A stretch of DNA of 64,000 bases from Colocasia esculenta (GCA_014218235.1 CM024753.1:176676348-176740347), one strand, 5' to 3'; numbered from the stretch's first letter, positions 1 to 11,145 are shown. The notes: a model not told the origin generated them from the sequence alone. Program-made: numbers and translations.

Positions 1-425
1 TTGAACAGAAATGCAAACAAAAATCTAAAAACACAAAAATGAACTTTCATGATAATTCTTGGACATCCAAGACAACACATCAATCTGATTGGATCAACTC
101 TTGGAATCATTGGTATCACAATCCCTATTGGTACCATTCACAATTCTTTTATCCAAAATTTCCAAGATACCAATAGAATCCTTGGTTTGAATTTCCATAC
201 ATGAATGATCATGCCCAATTTTATAATATCCATGCTCATGAAAGAAAGAACACTGGTGTTTTAATTCCAAAAGAAAATGCTAGGTTCACAAAAAGAAAAA
301 TCACTTCTGAAACTAAGGAAATGCCAAAAACAACTCAAATATGGATTAGAAAAGATCTATTGCCTTTACTCAAACAAACTGATGGTCCCAACAATGTTTG
401 GGTACCAAAATCTTTTCTTCTCTGA
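1..425 (+). pseudogene. S1 gag 3' end / gag-protease linker remnant
   Basis: This is an AT-rich, Asn/Tyr/Trp/Pro-rich low-complexity stretch. It is followed by an open segment (201-425) ending in a WVPKS-type motif, which in Sireviruses directly precedes the protease. The zinc-knuckle part of gag is not in the window. A TAG at about 177-179 and a TGA at 423-425 break the frame. The protease continues in another frame from about 461. The assignment rests on position and the short motif, not on a full domain. Confidence 0.6.
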
Positions 426-442
426 TCTGATTTTTGTAGGAA

Positions 443-1995
443 GGTCGTGCACCCAACTCCAACACTTGGTTTCTTGATAGTGGGTGTTCACGACACATGA
501 CTGGAGACATAACAAAGTTCCCATTTCTGATTGAAAAGTAGGGAGGATTTGTCACATTTGGAGGTAAAAATAAAGGGAAAATCATTGGATCTAGAAAGGT
601 TGGTAAATATTCCTCAAACTCAATTGAAAATGTGTTGTTAGTTGATGGCTTAAACTATAATTTGTTGAGTATTAGCCAACTATGTGACAAAGGTCACAAG
701 GTTGTGTTTGAATCAGATTTTTGCAAAATAATTGATTCCTCAACTGAAAAAGTAATTTTTTTTGGAAAAAGAGAAAATAATGTCTACATGATCAATCTTG
801 ATAAAAATTTTGTTGAAAACATCTGTTTAGTTACAAATAAAGATGAAATTACATGGACATGGCATAAAAGACTTGGTCATGCAAGTTTCAACACAATAAA
901 CAAACTTTTAAGGCTGAATCTGGTTAAAGGACTTCCTGAATCTTTTCCAAACATTGAAAATCAAATTTGTGGGATATGTGCTCAAGGAAAACAAACCAGA
1001 AAATCTTTTAAAACCTTCAATGATGTACTCACATCTAAACCACTAGAATTACTTCATATGGACCTTTTTGGACCAACAAGGATTCTTAGTCTTAGTGGCA
1101 AAAGATATGGATTTGTCATCATTGATGATTTTACTAGATACACATGGGTTATTTTCTTATCCCACAAGAGTGATGCTTGTCTAGAATTCAGGAACTTCTG
1201 TACCTCTGCCTTAATAGATTTTTCACATAAAATAAAATCCATTTTGACTGATCATGGGGGAGAATTTGAAAACAAAACCTTTTCTGATTTGTGTGCTGAA
1301 CTAAACATTTTCCACAGATTCTCTTCTCCAAGAACTCCAGAACAAAATGGAGTTGTGGAAAGGAAAAATAGAACACTTGTGGAAAATGGCTAGATCCATG
1401 CTCTTGGAGAGTAAACTGCCTAAATCCTTCTGGGCTGAAGCTGTAAACGCATCAAATCACATTCTAAATAGAGCATTGGTCAGACCAAAAATAAAAAAAA
1501 AACCCTTATGAATTGTTGAAAAACAAAAAGCCAACATTGTCTTATTTTAAAGTTTTTAGTTGCAAATGCTTTGTACATAACAACAATAAAGAAAATCTTG
1601 ATAAATTTGATGCCAAAAGTCATGAAGCCATTTTTCTTGGCTATTCAGAAATGTCTAGAGCTTTTAAAGTGTATATTCTAAAAAATAAATCTGTGGAAGA
1701 ATCTCCACATGTAGTCTTTGATGAAAATTCATTCTCAACTGATGATTATACATCTTGCAGGGTTCCTCAGAATAAGGAAGAAGATGATTTCATTGTTGAA
1801 ACTTCACCAACTGTTGAGGAAGATAAAGACTTTCTTGAAACTCTGGACAACCATTCACCTACCACAAGTGGATCAGGTAATATTGTTCCAGACTTGAATG
1901 CTCCTCAAGAGGTAATTCCTGAAAATAGATTCTTGAGAGATCATCCAATTGAGAATGTAGTTGGTAATGTGCATGATAGAGTTAGAACTAGATGA
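443..1995 (+). pseudogene. S1 pol: aspartic protease, GAG-pre-integrase and integrase
   Basis: The protease active site FLDSGCSRHMTG begins near 470 (DSG codons 476-484). A TAG at 539-541 interrupts the frame. From 632 the frame holds a GAG-pre-integrase zinc motif (WHKRLGH ... CGICAQGK). The integrase core follows, with HMDLFGP and IIDDFTRYTW (first catalytic Asp), TDHGGEFEN (second Asp), and the usual copia PEQNGVVERKNRTL with its catalytic Glu. A one-base insertion in the A-run near 1385 shifts the frame to a TAG at 1391-1393. The C-terminal region continues at 1513-1995 with the copia-type GYSEMSRAFKVY motif. The product would process Gag-Pol and insert cDNA. The breaks show it is inactive. 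Confidence 0.9.
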
Positions 1996-2001
1996 TCCTT
2001 T

Positions 2002-3573
2002 TTGAATGTAATTCATGAAGACCCACTAGCACTAATTTCTCAAATTGAACCCAAGTCAATTGATGAAGCTCTAATGAGTGAAGACTGGATCAATGCTATG
2101 CATGATGAACTTCATCAATTTGACAGAAATCAAGTGTGGGAATTAGTACCTAGACCTAGTGACCAATCTGTTATTGACACTAGATGGGTATTTAGAAATA
2201 AACGAATGAAAAAGGTCAAGTTGTTAGGAATAAAGCTAGACTAGTTGCCAAGGGGTACAATCAAGAGTTTGGTATTGATTTTGAAGAGTCATATGCCCCT
2301 GTAACTAGGCTAGAAGCAGTGAGAATTTTTCTTGCTTTTGCATCATCTCTGAGATTTAAAGTTTACCAAATGGATGTCAAAAGTGCCTTTTTAAACAGAT
2401 ACATCAAAGAAAATGTTTTTGTAGAACAACCTCCAGGCTTTGAAAATGAAAAATTTCCTGATCATGTTTTCAAACTTCATAAGGCTCTTTAGGGTCTCAA
2501 GCAAGCTCTAAGAGCTTGGTATGACTGTTTGAGTTCATTCTTGTTGGAGAAAGGATACATTCGAGGTAATATTGATCAAACTCTGTTCACAAAAATAATA
2601 AATAAACAAATAATTGCTGTCCAAATTTATGTTGATGACATAATTTTTGGATCCACAAATAAAGGTTTGTGCACTGAATTTGCTGACCAAATGCAAACTG
2701 AATTTGAAATGAGTTTAATGGGTGACTTACAATTCTTTTTGGGACTGCAAGTTAACTAAATCAGTGAAGGAATCTTCATAAGTCAAATAAAGTATGTCAA
2801 AGAACTTCTGAAAAGGTTTAACTTTCAGAACCTCAAGCACACCAATTGCGGTAAATGTAAAACTAGAAGAAGATTCACTTGGTAAGTCAGTAGACCCAAA
2901 GACATACAGATGTATGATTGGATCCCTACTTTATCTCACTACTTCTAGACCTGATATTCAATTCAGTGTATGCTTGTATGCAAGGTTTCAAGCTAATCCT
3001 AAGGAAAGTCACATGCTAGTTGTCAAAAGTATCTTTAAATATCTTGTTGGCACATGTGAACTTGGCATTTGGTATCCTGCTAGTTGTAAATTAGATTTAA
3101 TTGCTTATTGTGATGCTGATTATGCGGGTTGTAAGCTTGATAGAAAAAGTACAAGTGGCTTGTGTTTATATCTAGGTGGATGCCTAATTTCTTGGGCTTC
3201 CAAAAAGCAACACTCAGTTGCTCTATCCACTGCAGAGGTTGAGTATGTTGCAGCTGGTTGTTGTGGCACTCAAATCCTTTGGGTGAAACACTAGCTCCTA
3301 GACTATAATCATGAGTTAGGATGCATTTCCATCTTATGTGATAACACTAGTGTTATCAATTTGTCTAAAAACCCAATTCAACATTCATGCACAAAACACA
3401 TTGAGATAAGACGTCATTTCTTAAGGGATGAGGTGGCTAAGAAATCTTTTGAACTTATTTTCATTGAAACTGAAAAACAAATTGCTGATATCTTCACTAA
3501 ACCTCTTCCAGAAAACAGATTTTCATCCTTAAGGAGAGAGCTTGGGTTATGCAAATGTCCTCATTCTTCCTGA
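2002..3573 (+). pseudogene. S1 pol: reverse transcriptase and RNase H
   Basis: The copia RT starts with SEDWINAMHDEL and WELVPRP, then RWVFRNK. A frameshift near 2215 moves the frame to KARLVAKGYNQEFGIDF and QMDVKSAFLN (catalytic Asp). A TAG at about 2490 replaces the Tyr of ALYGLKQ. The catalytic YVDDIIFGS box follows near 2629-2655. Further stops occur at 2757-2759 and about 2881. RNase H lies at about 2914-3573 with SDADYAGC-type (here YCDADYAGC), DRKSTSGLCLYLGG, WASKKQHSVALSTAEVEY, and the terminal ADIFTKPLPENRF. Order and motifs are standard Sirevirus. At least four lesions make it non-functional. Confidence 0.9.
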
Positions 3574-5249
3574 CCTCTCTATCATTGGGCTGAGTGTTTT
3601 GTGTGTCCTTGTTCAGGCACACTCTGAGGGGGAGTCACTACTTCATGATGTCAATATTTTTTTTTACATTCTTCTACCCATCTGCATTTCGAATAAAACA
3701 CTTCAATTTCCTTTTGCAAATAAATCCTTCTGTCTCACATTGTATTGAAATTCTTGGTATATCAAATAGTGATTTAAAGAAGGACAAGTTAGGCTTGTCT
3801 GGACACTTTCACTATGCGTGAGTACATGTCTCCGCCCAGTATCAAGAGTCATACATGCAATTGTTGAGGGGGAGTCTTCTTTCAAATCTTTGATTCTCTT
3901 TATCTTGCTGAAAGATTTCTGGGATCAACAATTCAGGGGGAGTTAAAGAATTCATAATTCTTTTCTTACATACACTCAGAATTAATTCCTTGAGTTGTCA
4001 CAACTCCTATTCATGATATGTTCATTAATTCCTTCAAAAGAAACCACAAAATGTCTTTTTGACTGATCTACTACATCTCTCCAGTCAATCTTCAATCATA
4101 TTATGAACTCCAACAGTAATCTAATTTCCTTCAAGACATGAAGATCATACGTGCTTTGAGTTTAGACATTTCTTTTACAACTGATGAGGGAAAAGGTTGT
4201 ATTTAGTTTTATCATATTCTCCTTCAATGTTTCTTCACCAGAGCAATGGCACTAATATTGAGAAACTACAAACCTTCACAAAGAATGAAGTGCTATGTAT
4301 GTCATGAGGTGTTCTTGCTATCTCTGTTCAAAGGGGTTAAACAAAATAAAAATAATAAAAACAAATTTTCTGACAATATTAATGATAACCGAGTAACTGG
4401 AAATATTGGCGTCTGATAAACGTATATTTTCATGTCAAAAGGTTATCTTTTGCCCCTTGAAACTGGATAATGAGCAAATCTTTAGTACCCAGGGACTATG
4501 GTGTGTAAAAAACATTAGTTCTTGTGTGAACAAGATTTACTACATTTGATAGTTTGATTAAAAAAAAAATTCAAGGAGAATTCATCAAAACAAACAACCT
4601 TGCCCCAACTCAGATTGTTTAAGATTGTTTAGGTTCATCACAACTGACTTCAATCTAAAAGAAATTCTCATTACTTTGGTTTCAAAGAATATGAAAGATT
4701 GCCATTGACTGTGGTGAATGTCCTATATCCTTCAAAATATCATTTCAGTATTTCTTTACAATCAATGAACATATCTTGTAGGTTGTTGTTTAACACTTGA
4801 ATTAATGATGGGTTTTTGTTAAGAAATGACTGATTAATTCCTTGACATATTAAAAATCCTTGACAAGTTGATTCTATATATCTTTCATCATTATAAAGTT
4901 TTTCACTCCAAATTTCCCTGTACCTATTGTTAGTTTTTGGCTAACCAGGTCGACACAGTCCTATTCATGTGTCGACACAATCTCTGGTCAGGTCGACACA
5001 GTCACATTCTGTGTCGACACTATTGCCTCTTCAGGCAGTTTTCTTCATTACCCCCCGTTTAACGTAAAAGGTTCCGACGGCACACCTCACTTCTTCATCT
5101 CTTTCGCAGAACTTTTTTATATGCCCTTTTGCATAGGTAAACGCAGGCCCCATTTCATACCCCATAGCCAGGCGATTTCTCTTGTTCCTGCCATCTTCTT
5201 CCTCCTCTCCACCCTCTCTCATCTTTTTCCTCTCCTCTCTGCTTGCACG
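3574..5249 (+). other. S1 post-pol spacer between pol and env-like gene
   Basis: No supported gene is present. The stretch holds three purine tracts of the GAGGGGGAG type (about 3626, 3863 and 3930), which resemble the multiple polypurine tracts known from Sireviruses. A cluster of GTCGAC palindromes lies at 4948-5020. The rest is AT-rich sequence with short open frames only. The spacer is the expected place for a promoter or splice signal serving the env-like gene. Confidence 0.7.
4948..5122 (+). promoter_or_regulatory. Palindrome cluster and TATA-like box ahead of env-like gene
   Basis: Four GTCGACAC-type sites occur: GGTCGACAC at about 4948 and 4991, and perfect GTGTCGACAC at 4969-4978 and 5011-5020. 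Adjacent sites are about 21 bp apart. A TTTTTTATATG stretch near 5112-5122 could be a TATA box, about 130 bp before the ATG at 5250. The S1 LTR has the same order: the same palindromes followed by a TATA box. Promoter function is an inference. Confidence 0.5.
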
Positions 5250-7203
5250 ATGCCTCCCAAGCAGACTCCAAAGCGGGGCGCCAGATCTAGGGCTACTGCC
5301 CCTGGGGTTGTCATTGCCGAACCCCCCACGGAAAGAAGGAGTAAGCGCCGCCATGATCCAGCTTAGCAACAGGGTCTATCTTCACCCTCTTCTACTCCCT
5401 CCAAGCGAGGTAGGGTGTCTTCTTCCAATCGTGGCAAGTCTGTTAGAGTGACTCGTCATCCTCAAAGGAAGATTCTAGTTGATACTTCAGAGGAATCCTC
5501 CTCCTCTTTATCTGAGTCTTCCAACTCTTCTGAGGCTACCCCCTCCAAGTTAGTCACTGGAGGGAAATCTATTCTCAAGCCTAGGGCTGTTGATTTGGAT
5601 GATGACAATTTTGCCAGTGCATTCTCTGATGTCTTCAATTTCTTCAAATTTCAAGGCTGGCTGCCTTTTATCTCTCAATTTCGCACATTTTATCCCAGAC
5701 TGGTGCAAGAGTTTTATATGAATTTGAATGTTCTGCGAGAGGGTTATCAGTCTGAAGTGAAAGGGGTCTCCTTTGTCTTATCCACTGAGCTAGCTTCTAC
5801 TTTGTTTAAAGTTCCTGATGAGGGAGAAGACTATCATGACTTTGAGTTTGATTTGCATGAAGCATATACTTTACTCACTGGTCTTCCTCATGATACATTA
5901 GACTCCAGGCAAACTATGTCACTCGATTTAACACAAACACCTTCCCACCTGTTCTTAAGTTGATTCATCACATCCTCACCACCATTATCACACCACAAGG
6001 TGGTGGAAGGGACAGACTTACAGATATTCAGATGTTTGTCATTTACTGCATGAAAAAGGATATCAAAGTTAATTTGCATGTGATCATGTACCAAATTCTG
6101 TCAGAAACAACTAGAAAGGATCTTCATAGATCACTGCCCTATGCTGCTCATCTGACTGCTATATTTAAACACTTTCGTGTGTCTTTTGAAAATGAGAGAG
6201 TTCAGTCCATTCCAAAATCCAACATTTACTGTCTGAAACACTTGCAAAAATTCATGGGTTTTCGGATTGAGGGTGATCAAGTCAGTAGGGGACCAGTTAT
6301 TGAGGCACCTGCTGCACCTGAAGGAGAGGATCTTCCACCTGCTGCACCTAAAGGAGAGGATCCTCCACATGCTGCTCAGTCTCCACAGCCTGATCAAGAG
6401 GTTAATCCCCCCTCTGATGTTGAAGTCCCACTTAATCAGGATATACCTCAATCACCCACACTACATGGTTCTTCTCCACTTATTCCTGATGTGGATCCTC
6501 CTTTCCTCCATTTACTGGTTCAGCCTCTGCTTCAACTGGTGGACCTTCTGTTCCACCAGAGTTGTACACATTTCTTGAAGACAAGTTTGGCACTATCACT
6601 TCTTCTATACAACAAATGGCAGACAATTTTGAGCTTTGTATTCAAAGGTTGGAGAATTCAGTCAATGGTCAGTTCATCAAGCAGAAAGAGTTAGCAGAGC
6701 ATGCCACACATAGATTCAACAGGCTCATTGGTACCTTGGGAGATAGTTGTGGCCAACTGAAAGATCTACAAGACAAGCTTGAAATTGTTCTTCAAGGGAT
6801 TTTAGCTAATACTCAGAAAGGTCTATTCAACAGCCAGGAAACTTTGTCTCAAGTGTCCAAGACTAGACTCTCATTTGCTCACCTAGTTGATGATATGGAA
6901 GGTATGAAGAACCTGTTGGCCCATGTTGATCACGAAATCACAACTCTCAAAAGTGAGCTTCACAATTTTAATATACATGACACCGTTGCAAGTTCTTCTT
7001 CAGCCTCCCAACTTGTGTCAGCTACTTTCAGTTCCTTTGAAGCCAACATGTATGACAACACTCAACGAATGGAAGAACAACTACATACTCATTTTTCAGC
7101 AATGCAAAGTCAGCTGAGATCAAACTTATCAGCTATGGAGACCAGAATGAAGTCTATAGAGTCTATTTTGCTTCCTATCCCTCCTCCACCTCCATCTTCT
7201 TGA
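5250..7203 (+). pseudogene. S1 env-like gene (Sirevirus third ORF)
   Basis: The ATG at 5250 starts a basic N-terminus (MPPKQTPKRGARSR). A TAG at 5364-5366 interrupts the frame, which then stays open to 5963. It holds a Ser-rich patch and a conserved region with YPRLVQEFYMNL and SEVKGVSF. A frameshift near 5960 leads to a segment with SLPYAAHLTAIFKHF and an acidic Pro/Ala-rich repeat (GEDLPPAAPKGEDPP). A second shift near 6540-6562 leads to a C-terminal part (to 7203) rich in heptad-like Leu/Gln positions, ending in a Pro/Ser tail. I see no signal peptide and no clear membrane anchor, so a true envelope role is not supported. The N-terminal part matches the S2 env-like protein and resembles the 'putative plant transposon protein' family of plant retroelements. 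Confidence 0.75.
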
Positions 7204-7550
7204 TGGATGTCCTGTTTTGATGATGTCAAAGGGGGAGAAGGGTTTGTTCATTTTGTGAAAGGAAGTTTGTCTGCAAATACTTTTTGGATGTAAATGTCAT
7301 ATCTTGTATAGTTCATTTTGGAAAGACGGTTTTTTTTAGTAACATTTTGTTCTGGTTGTGATATTTGTCATATGTTGTTAAATCCTTTTCAATGGAATTT
7401 GATGAAGTTAATGAAGTTGTTGAAATTCATTGTTCATTGTCATTCAGTCTATGTGCTTGGATTCTGTGAAAGAATGGCTTAAAATCACATCTTTAAGAAA
7501 ATCAAAATTTCATGTTGACTTAATGTTGCCATCATCAAAAAGGGGGAGAA
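7204..7550 (+). other. S1 3' untranslated stretch with polypurine tracts
   Basis: Two AAAGGGGGAGAA tracts are visible, near 7228-7240 and at 7538-7550. The second lies directly against the TG of the LTR and is the expected plus-strand primer. The first is an upstream copy, a known Sirevirus habit. No gene is seen. Confidence 0.8.
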
Positions 7551-9077
7551 TGTTGGGTTTAGTGTGGTTTTAATGTATTTCTCCTCATAGTTTTGATGAT
7601 GACATTTTGTGATTTTAATGCTTAATGGGTGGAACATGTTACATACATCATTTATGTAATAACAATGTTCAAAAAGCATGTTTTAAATACCTTATACTTC
7701 ATACCTTGATGATAATACCTAGTACTAATGTTTTATGTGTTAAATTCTCAGGGATGTACAGGTTTTATCATGGTAGTGTCAACACACCCATTGATGGTGT
7801 CGACACTGGGTCAGAGTCCCTGAAGCTTTTTCATGAAAACAGGATCAAGTGTGTCGACACAGTCCATGGTCGTGTCGACACTAGACCCAGCTTCTAGGAG
7901 AACCAATTGTCTAACTAGGACAGTGTGTCGACACTAGACCCAGCATCCAGAAGACCTGTTTTGCACAATTGGGATAGTGTGTCGACACACTCAGTGGTAG
8001 TGTCGACACACTTCGGCTGAAATCTCAACTTATGTTTTACCTGGACACGTGGCTGCCTAGGGTTCAATGGAATCCATCTTGGATCATGTGCCCACGTACT
8101 CCAAGGATACCATTGGACCTGTAGGGTTATAAATACCCCTCCAATCAGCCCCCAAGAGAGAGAGACCTCCAGAATATTCCAGCTAGGGCCTTCGGCGGCA
8201 AGAAGAGGAATCTCCCGCTCCTGCTCCTGTTGTTGCTGTGGTGATCCATCTGCATCCCTTGATAGCACAAGAGATTGAGGGAGATCTTCAGAGAAGGAGC
8301 TGAAGCATCTCTCAAAGGAGCAGATCCAGCAGAAGCCAGCACTTGAGGAGCATCTGAAGGCTACTTAGAAGCAATTGAAGCAAAGCATCAACAAATCTCC
8401 TCAATTCAACCTTCTGCAAGGGATCTCCATTGAAGAACATACTTTGTATCTAATTCTCTTAACTATGAAAGTGTTCTTCTGATTCATCCATGGGAATTGT
8501 GCATAAACTGTTGCACAAGTCTCTGTGAATGAATCTATCTTGAATCAGATCATTGCTAGAGGATCTGATTTATATTGATCTTGATCTAGCTTGTAGTTTG
8601 TGAGCTATAGTGCTCAGTTGTGTAGAGTTGAACACTCTGTGTGTTTTTTAGCAAGTGTGCTTAGTTTCTGGAGTGGTTGTGCTCTAGAGTTGGTGTGTGA
8701 GTTGTTGAACTCAAGTGTGTTGGAGTTGTCAAGCTCCAGTGTGAGTTGTACTCTTTTGAGTAGTGGAGCCTCACTGTGTGAGGGGTGGATGTAGGAATCA
8801 CTGGTGTGATCTCCGAACCACCTAAAAATCCTTGTGCAGTGGTTTGATTTGCTTGTCCTCGCTAGATGCTTGCATAGGATTTCGAACTCACACTAATTGT
8901 TGAATTGCTTCACACATCTTCCACACACACTCACTCTTCAGATAAACAAATTGTCTATGTGATTAGATCTCTGATTAAAAGTAATTTTTAATTACTCAAG
9001 CTTCCGCATTAATTGGGTAAGATCTATTCAACCCCCCCCCCTTTCTAGATCTTATCCTTCCACATATTCGATCCTAC
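7551..9077 (+). repeat. S1 3' LTR
   Basis: It begins TGTTGGGTTTAGTG right after the polypurine tract. It ends either ...GATCCTACA at 9077 or ...CCACA at 9064. U3 carries the GTGTCGACAC palindromes (7776-8009) and a TATA box (TTATAAATA, 8128-8136). The end carries the C-tract (9032-9041) typical of Sirevirus LTR ends. The start resembles S3 (TGTTGATTTGTGG), so the two belong to related families. Confidence 0.85.
7776..8136 (+). promoter_or_regulatory. S1 LTR palindrome array and TATA box
   Basis: Perfect GTGTCGACAC sites start at 7797, 7851, 7872, 7925, 7979 and 8000. A CpG-decayed form, GTGTCAACAC, is at 7776-7785. Two pairs are exactly 21 bp apart (7851/7872 and 7979/8000). TTATAAATA at 8128-8136 lies 119 bp after the last site and is the likely TATA box of the LTR promoter. 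Confidence 0.7.
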
Positions 9078-9978
9078 AGAAAGAATTGTGCCTTTACATG
9101 GTATTCCAATCACCATTGTTTTAGATCGAGATCCTCGTTTTACTTCAGGTTTTTGGAGGAGTTTGCAGAGAGTCGCCGTCACAGAGTTAAGGTATAGTTC
9201 AGCATATCATCCACAAACAGACGGGTAGACAGAGAGGACAATCCAGACACTTGAAGATATGCTAAGAGCTTGTTGTTTGGTGTGGGGAGGTATTTGGGAG
9301 CGTCACTTAGGATTGGTTGAGTTTGCTTATAATAATAGTTACCATGTAAGTATTGAGATGGCACCATATGAAGCTTTATATGGTAGACCATGTAGATCAC
9401 CACTAAACAGGCATGAAGTAGGGGAAAGACAAGTTTTGGGTCCAGAATTAGTTCGACAATGTGCAGAGATAGTAAAATTTATTCAAGAAAAATTGAAAAT
9501 AGTCCAGAGCCGTCAGAAAAGCTATGCAGACGTCAGATGTAGACCTTTGCAATTTGAAGTTGGTGACTATCTATTTCTAAAGGTTTCTCCTACTAAAGGT
9601 GTGCTAAGGTTCAGTAAGAAAGGCAAGTTGAGCCCAAGATATGTCGGACCATTCCAGATAAAAGAAAGAATGGGTGAAGCAGATTATAAGTTAGATTTGC
9701 TAGCAGATTTCACTGATGCACATGATGTGTTTCATGTCTCAATGTTGAGAAAATATATCAGATATCCAACTGAAGTTGTCAGTTATCAAAGAGATGATTT
9801 AAAGCCCGACATGACAATGCCAGAATATCCAGTGCAGATTACAGGCCACAGAACTCAGAAGCTCAGGAATAAAGAAATTGAATTAGTGAAAGTCAGATGG
9901 GAAAACAGACAAGGTGGAGAAGATACATGGGAATTAGCAGAAGAAATGATGAAAGCGTATCCATACTTGTTTGAGTAA
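9078..9978 (+). pseudogene. GY1 integrase C-terminal half and chromodomain-like tail
   Basis: Gypsy integrase core motifs are visible: LHGIPITI, DRDPRFTSGFWR (second catalytic Asp), and AYHPQTDG with a TAG at about 9227 where Q/R is expected, then TERTIQTLEDMLRAC. The frame is open from 9259 to 9978 and includes EFAYNNSYHVSIEMAPYEALYGRPCRSP. It also holds the GPFQI/FHVSMLRKY region and a terminal chromodomain-like EIELVKVRWENR...DTWELAEEMMKAYPYLFE block. The N-terminal half was separated by the S1 insertion. Chromovirus (Tekay-like) affiliation is inferred from these motifs. Confidence 0.9.
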
Positions 9979-10236
9979 GTTTTAATTCTTTTAGGTGATA
10001 GTGTTATATAGATTGAATTAAGAAGTTTTCGATGTTCAATTTTTGTTTTAAATTTTGAGGACGAAATTTCCTTTTAGGTGATAGTAATGTGACGTTCCGG
10101 CCGTTTGGATTGTCTTCCTATGTATATGGAGGCCAGTGTGTGGCCAATGACGTGTGTAGCAGGTGTTTTTCCGCAGGTAGTGAGGCTCTGTGGGCCGGAG
10201 GTTTGGGCCCAAAGAGCTCACTGATTCACTGTCTGT

Positions 10237-10935
10237 GAACGCGACAGTGAAGGGCGTCACGTTTTGAACGCGACATCCTAGGGCGTCGCGTTCATGAAAC
10301 CGCTGTTTTTAGTCTTCGTCTGCATGTGCGCCACGTGTTGCTCATAGGGCGAGCTTGCTGACGTCGGCTTATTGAAGGCAACGGGCTGATGCGTCGCGTT
10401 AACGTCGCAACACAGTGTGGCATCGCATTCTTAACTGTGAAGAGTTTTTATAGAACCCCGGCAGAACAGAGCTCACATGAGCTCTGCTCGGCCAGGGGGT
10501 TATGCTGGAGGATTTTTGGGCGATTCGACTTGTTGGGACTTGGTTTGGCGTGTTCTCGCTGCGAGGACATTGTGTGGAGCGGGGGGAAACGTCGTGTGGA
10601 CTCCGTACTTCGCCTGCTTCACGAAGGTAGGGAGATTTCCCGTGTTTGAATCCGTGGATTGCTCGTGTGTTGTGAATGATGTGTTTCTAGCCCTTTAAAC
10701 AGTAGATAGCATGTGTAGGAACACATTAAAGCATGTAAATGGAATGAAAACCATAGATTATAGGGGTTTTGGGGGTGATCCGGATGATGGAATCTGGATT
10801 AGGGTTTGCGCCTGTGAAGGCGATAGACCCAGGCGTCGCGACAGTGTCGCGACCAAACGATACGTCGTGTTCTTATTTTCTAAGGCGACATATCGGGCAG
10901 TCGCGTTCTAAAGGCGACACTAAACCCCGTCGTGA
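10237..10935 (+). promoter_or_regulatory. GY1 LTR hairpin arrays flanking a TATA-like box
   Basis: Array 1 (10237-10430) holds GAACGCGAC...GTCACGTTT and GAACGCGAC...GTCGCGTTC hairpins starting 29 bp apart (10237, 10266), plus a weaker unit near 10390. TTTATAGAA lies at 10447-10455. Array 2 (10820-10935) holds GTCGCGAC palindromes near 10834-10852 and AAGGCGAC...GTCGCG units starting 29 bp apart (10882, 10911). GY2 has the same two arrays. Confidence 0.55.
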
Positions 10936-11081
10936 TCACATCCGAGGCTTGTTCTGTGCATGGGTTTGTTGGTGTGATATTATCGTATTATCGTGTGTGT
11001 GTATTGTGTGGTAATGGTAAGAGGTGCATTGGCACTCTCAATGCTCGGGGAGCGTGTGGTGTGTGTGGTTGGCATGGTGTT

Positions 11082-11145
11082 CACGTGGTTTACGTGGAGG
11101 TTTCACGTGGCTTGTGCGTTCTGCACGTGGTTTCCGTGTACGTGG
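11082..11145 (+). promoter_or_regulatory. G-box/ABRE-like cluster in GY1 LTR
   Basis: Five ACGTGG-containing sites lie within 64 bp: CACGTGG at 11082, 11104 and 11123, and TACGTGG at 11091 and 11139. CACGTGGC at 11104 matches the ABRE/G-box core bound by plant bZIP and bHLH factors. In GY2 the equivalent stretch (19700-19870) keeps degenerate CACGTGA/CACGTAA sites. The regulatory role is an inference. Confidence 0.45.

Larger units (their letters stand above)
1..9077 (+). mobile_element. S1: Sirevirus-type Ty1/copia retrotransposon, 3' part
   Basis: The order is gag end, protease, integrase, RT, RNase H, a 1.7-kb spacer, an env-like gene, purine tracts and a 3' LTR. Integrase before RT defines Ty1/copia, and the env-like gene plus multiple purine tracts is the Sirevirus pattern. 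The 5' LTR and most of gag lie left of the window. The right end falls within a gypsy integrase gene (GY1), so S1 is the youngest insertion of the left stack. LTR end CA at 9077 is preferred because the gypsy reading frame resumes right after it; CA at 9064 is the alternative. The element carries several stops and frameshifts and looks dead. Confidence 0.9.

Noticed and set aside
5031..5369. 112-aa - strand frame
   Set aside because: Overlaps the env-like start and its promoter-like region; no motif and no conservation evidence.
7797..8009. GTCGAC sites as cloning (restriction-site) artefacts
   Set aside because: They recur in fixed spacing inside LTRs and upstream of the env-like gene, with decayed variants, so they are genomic.
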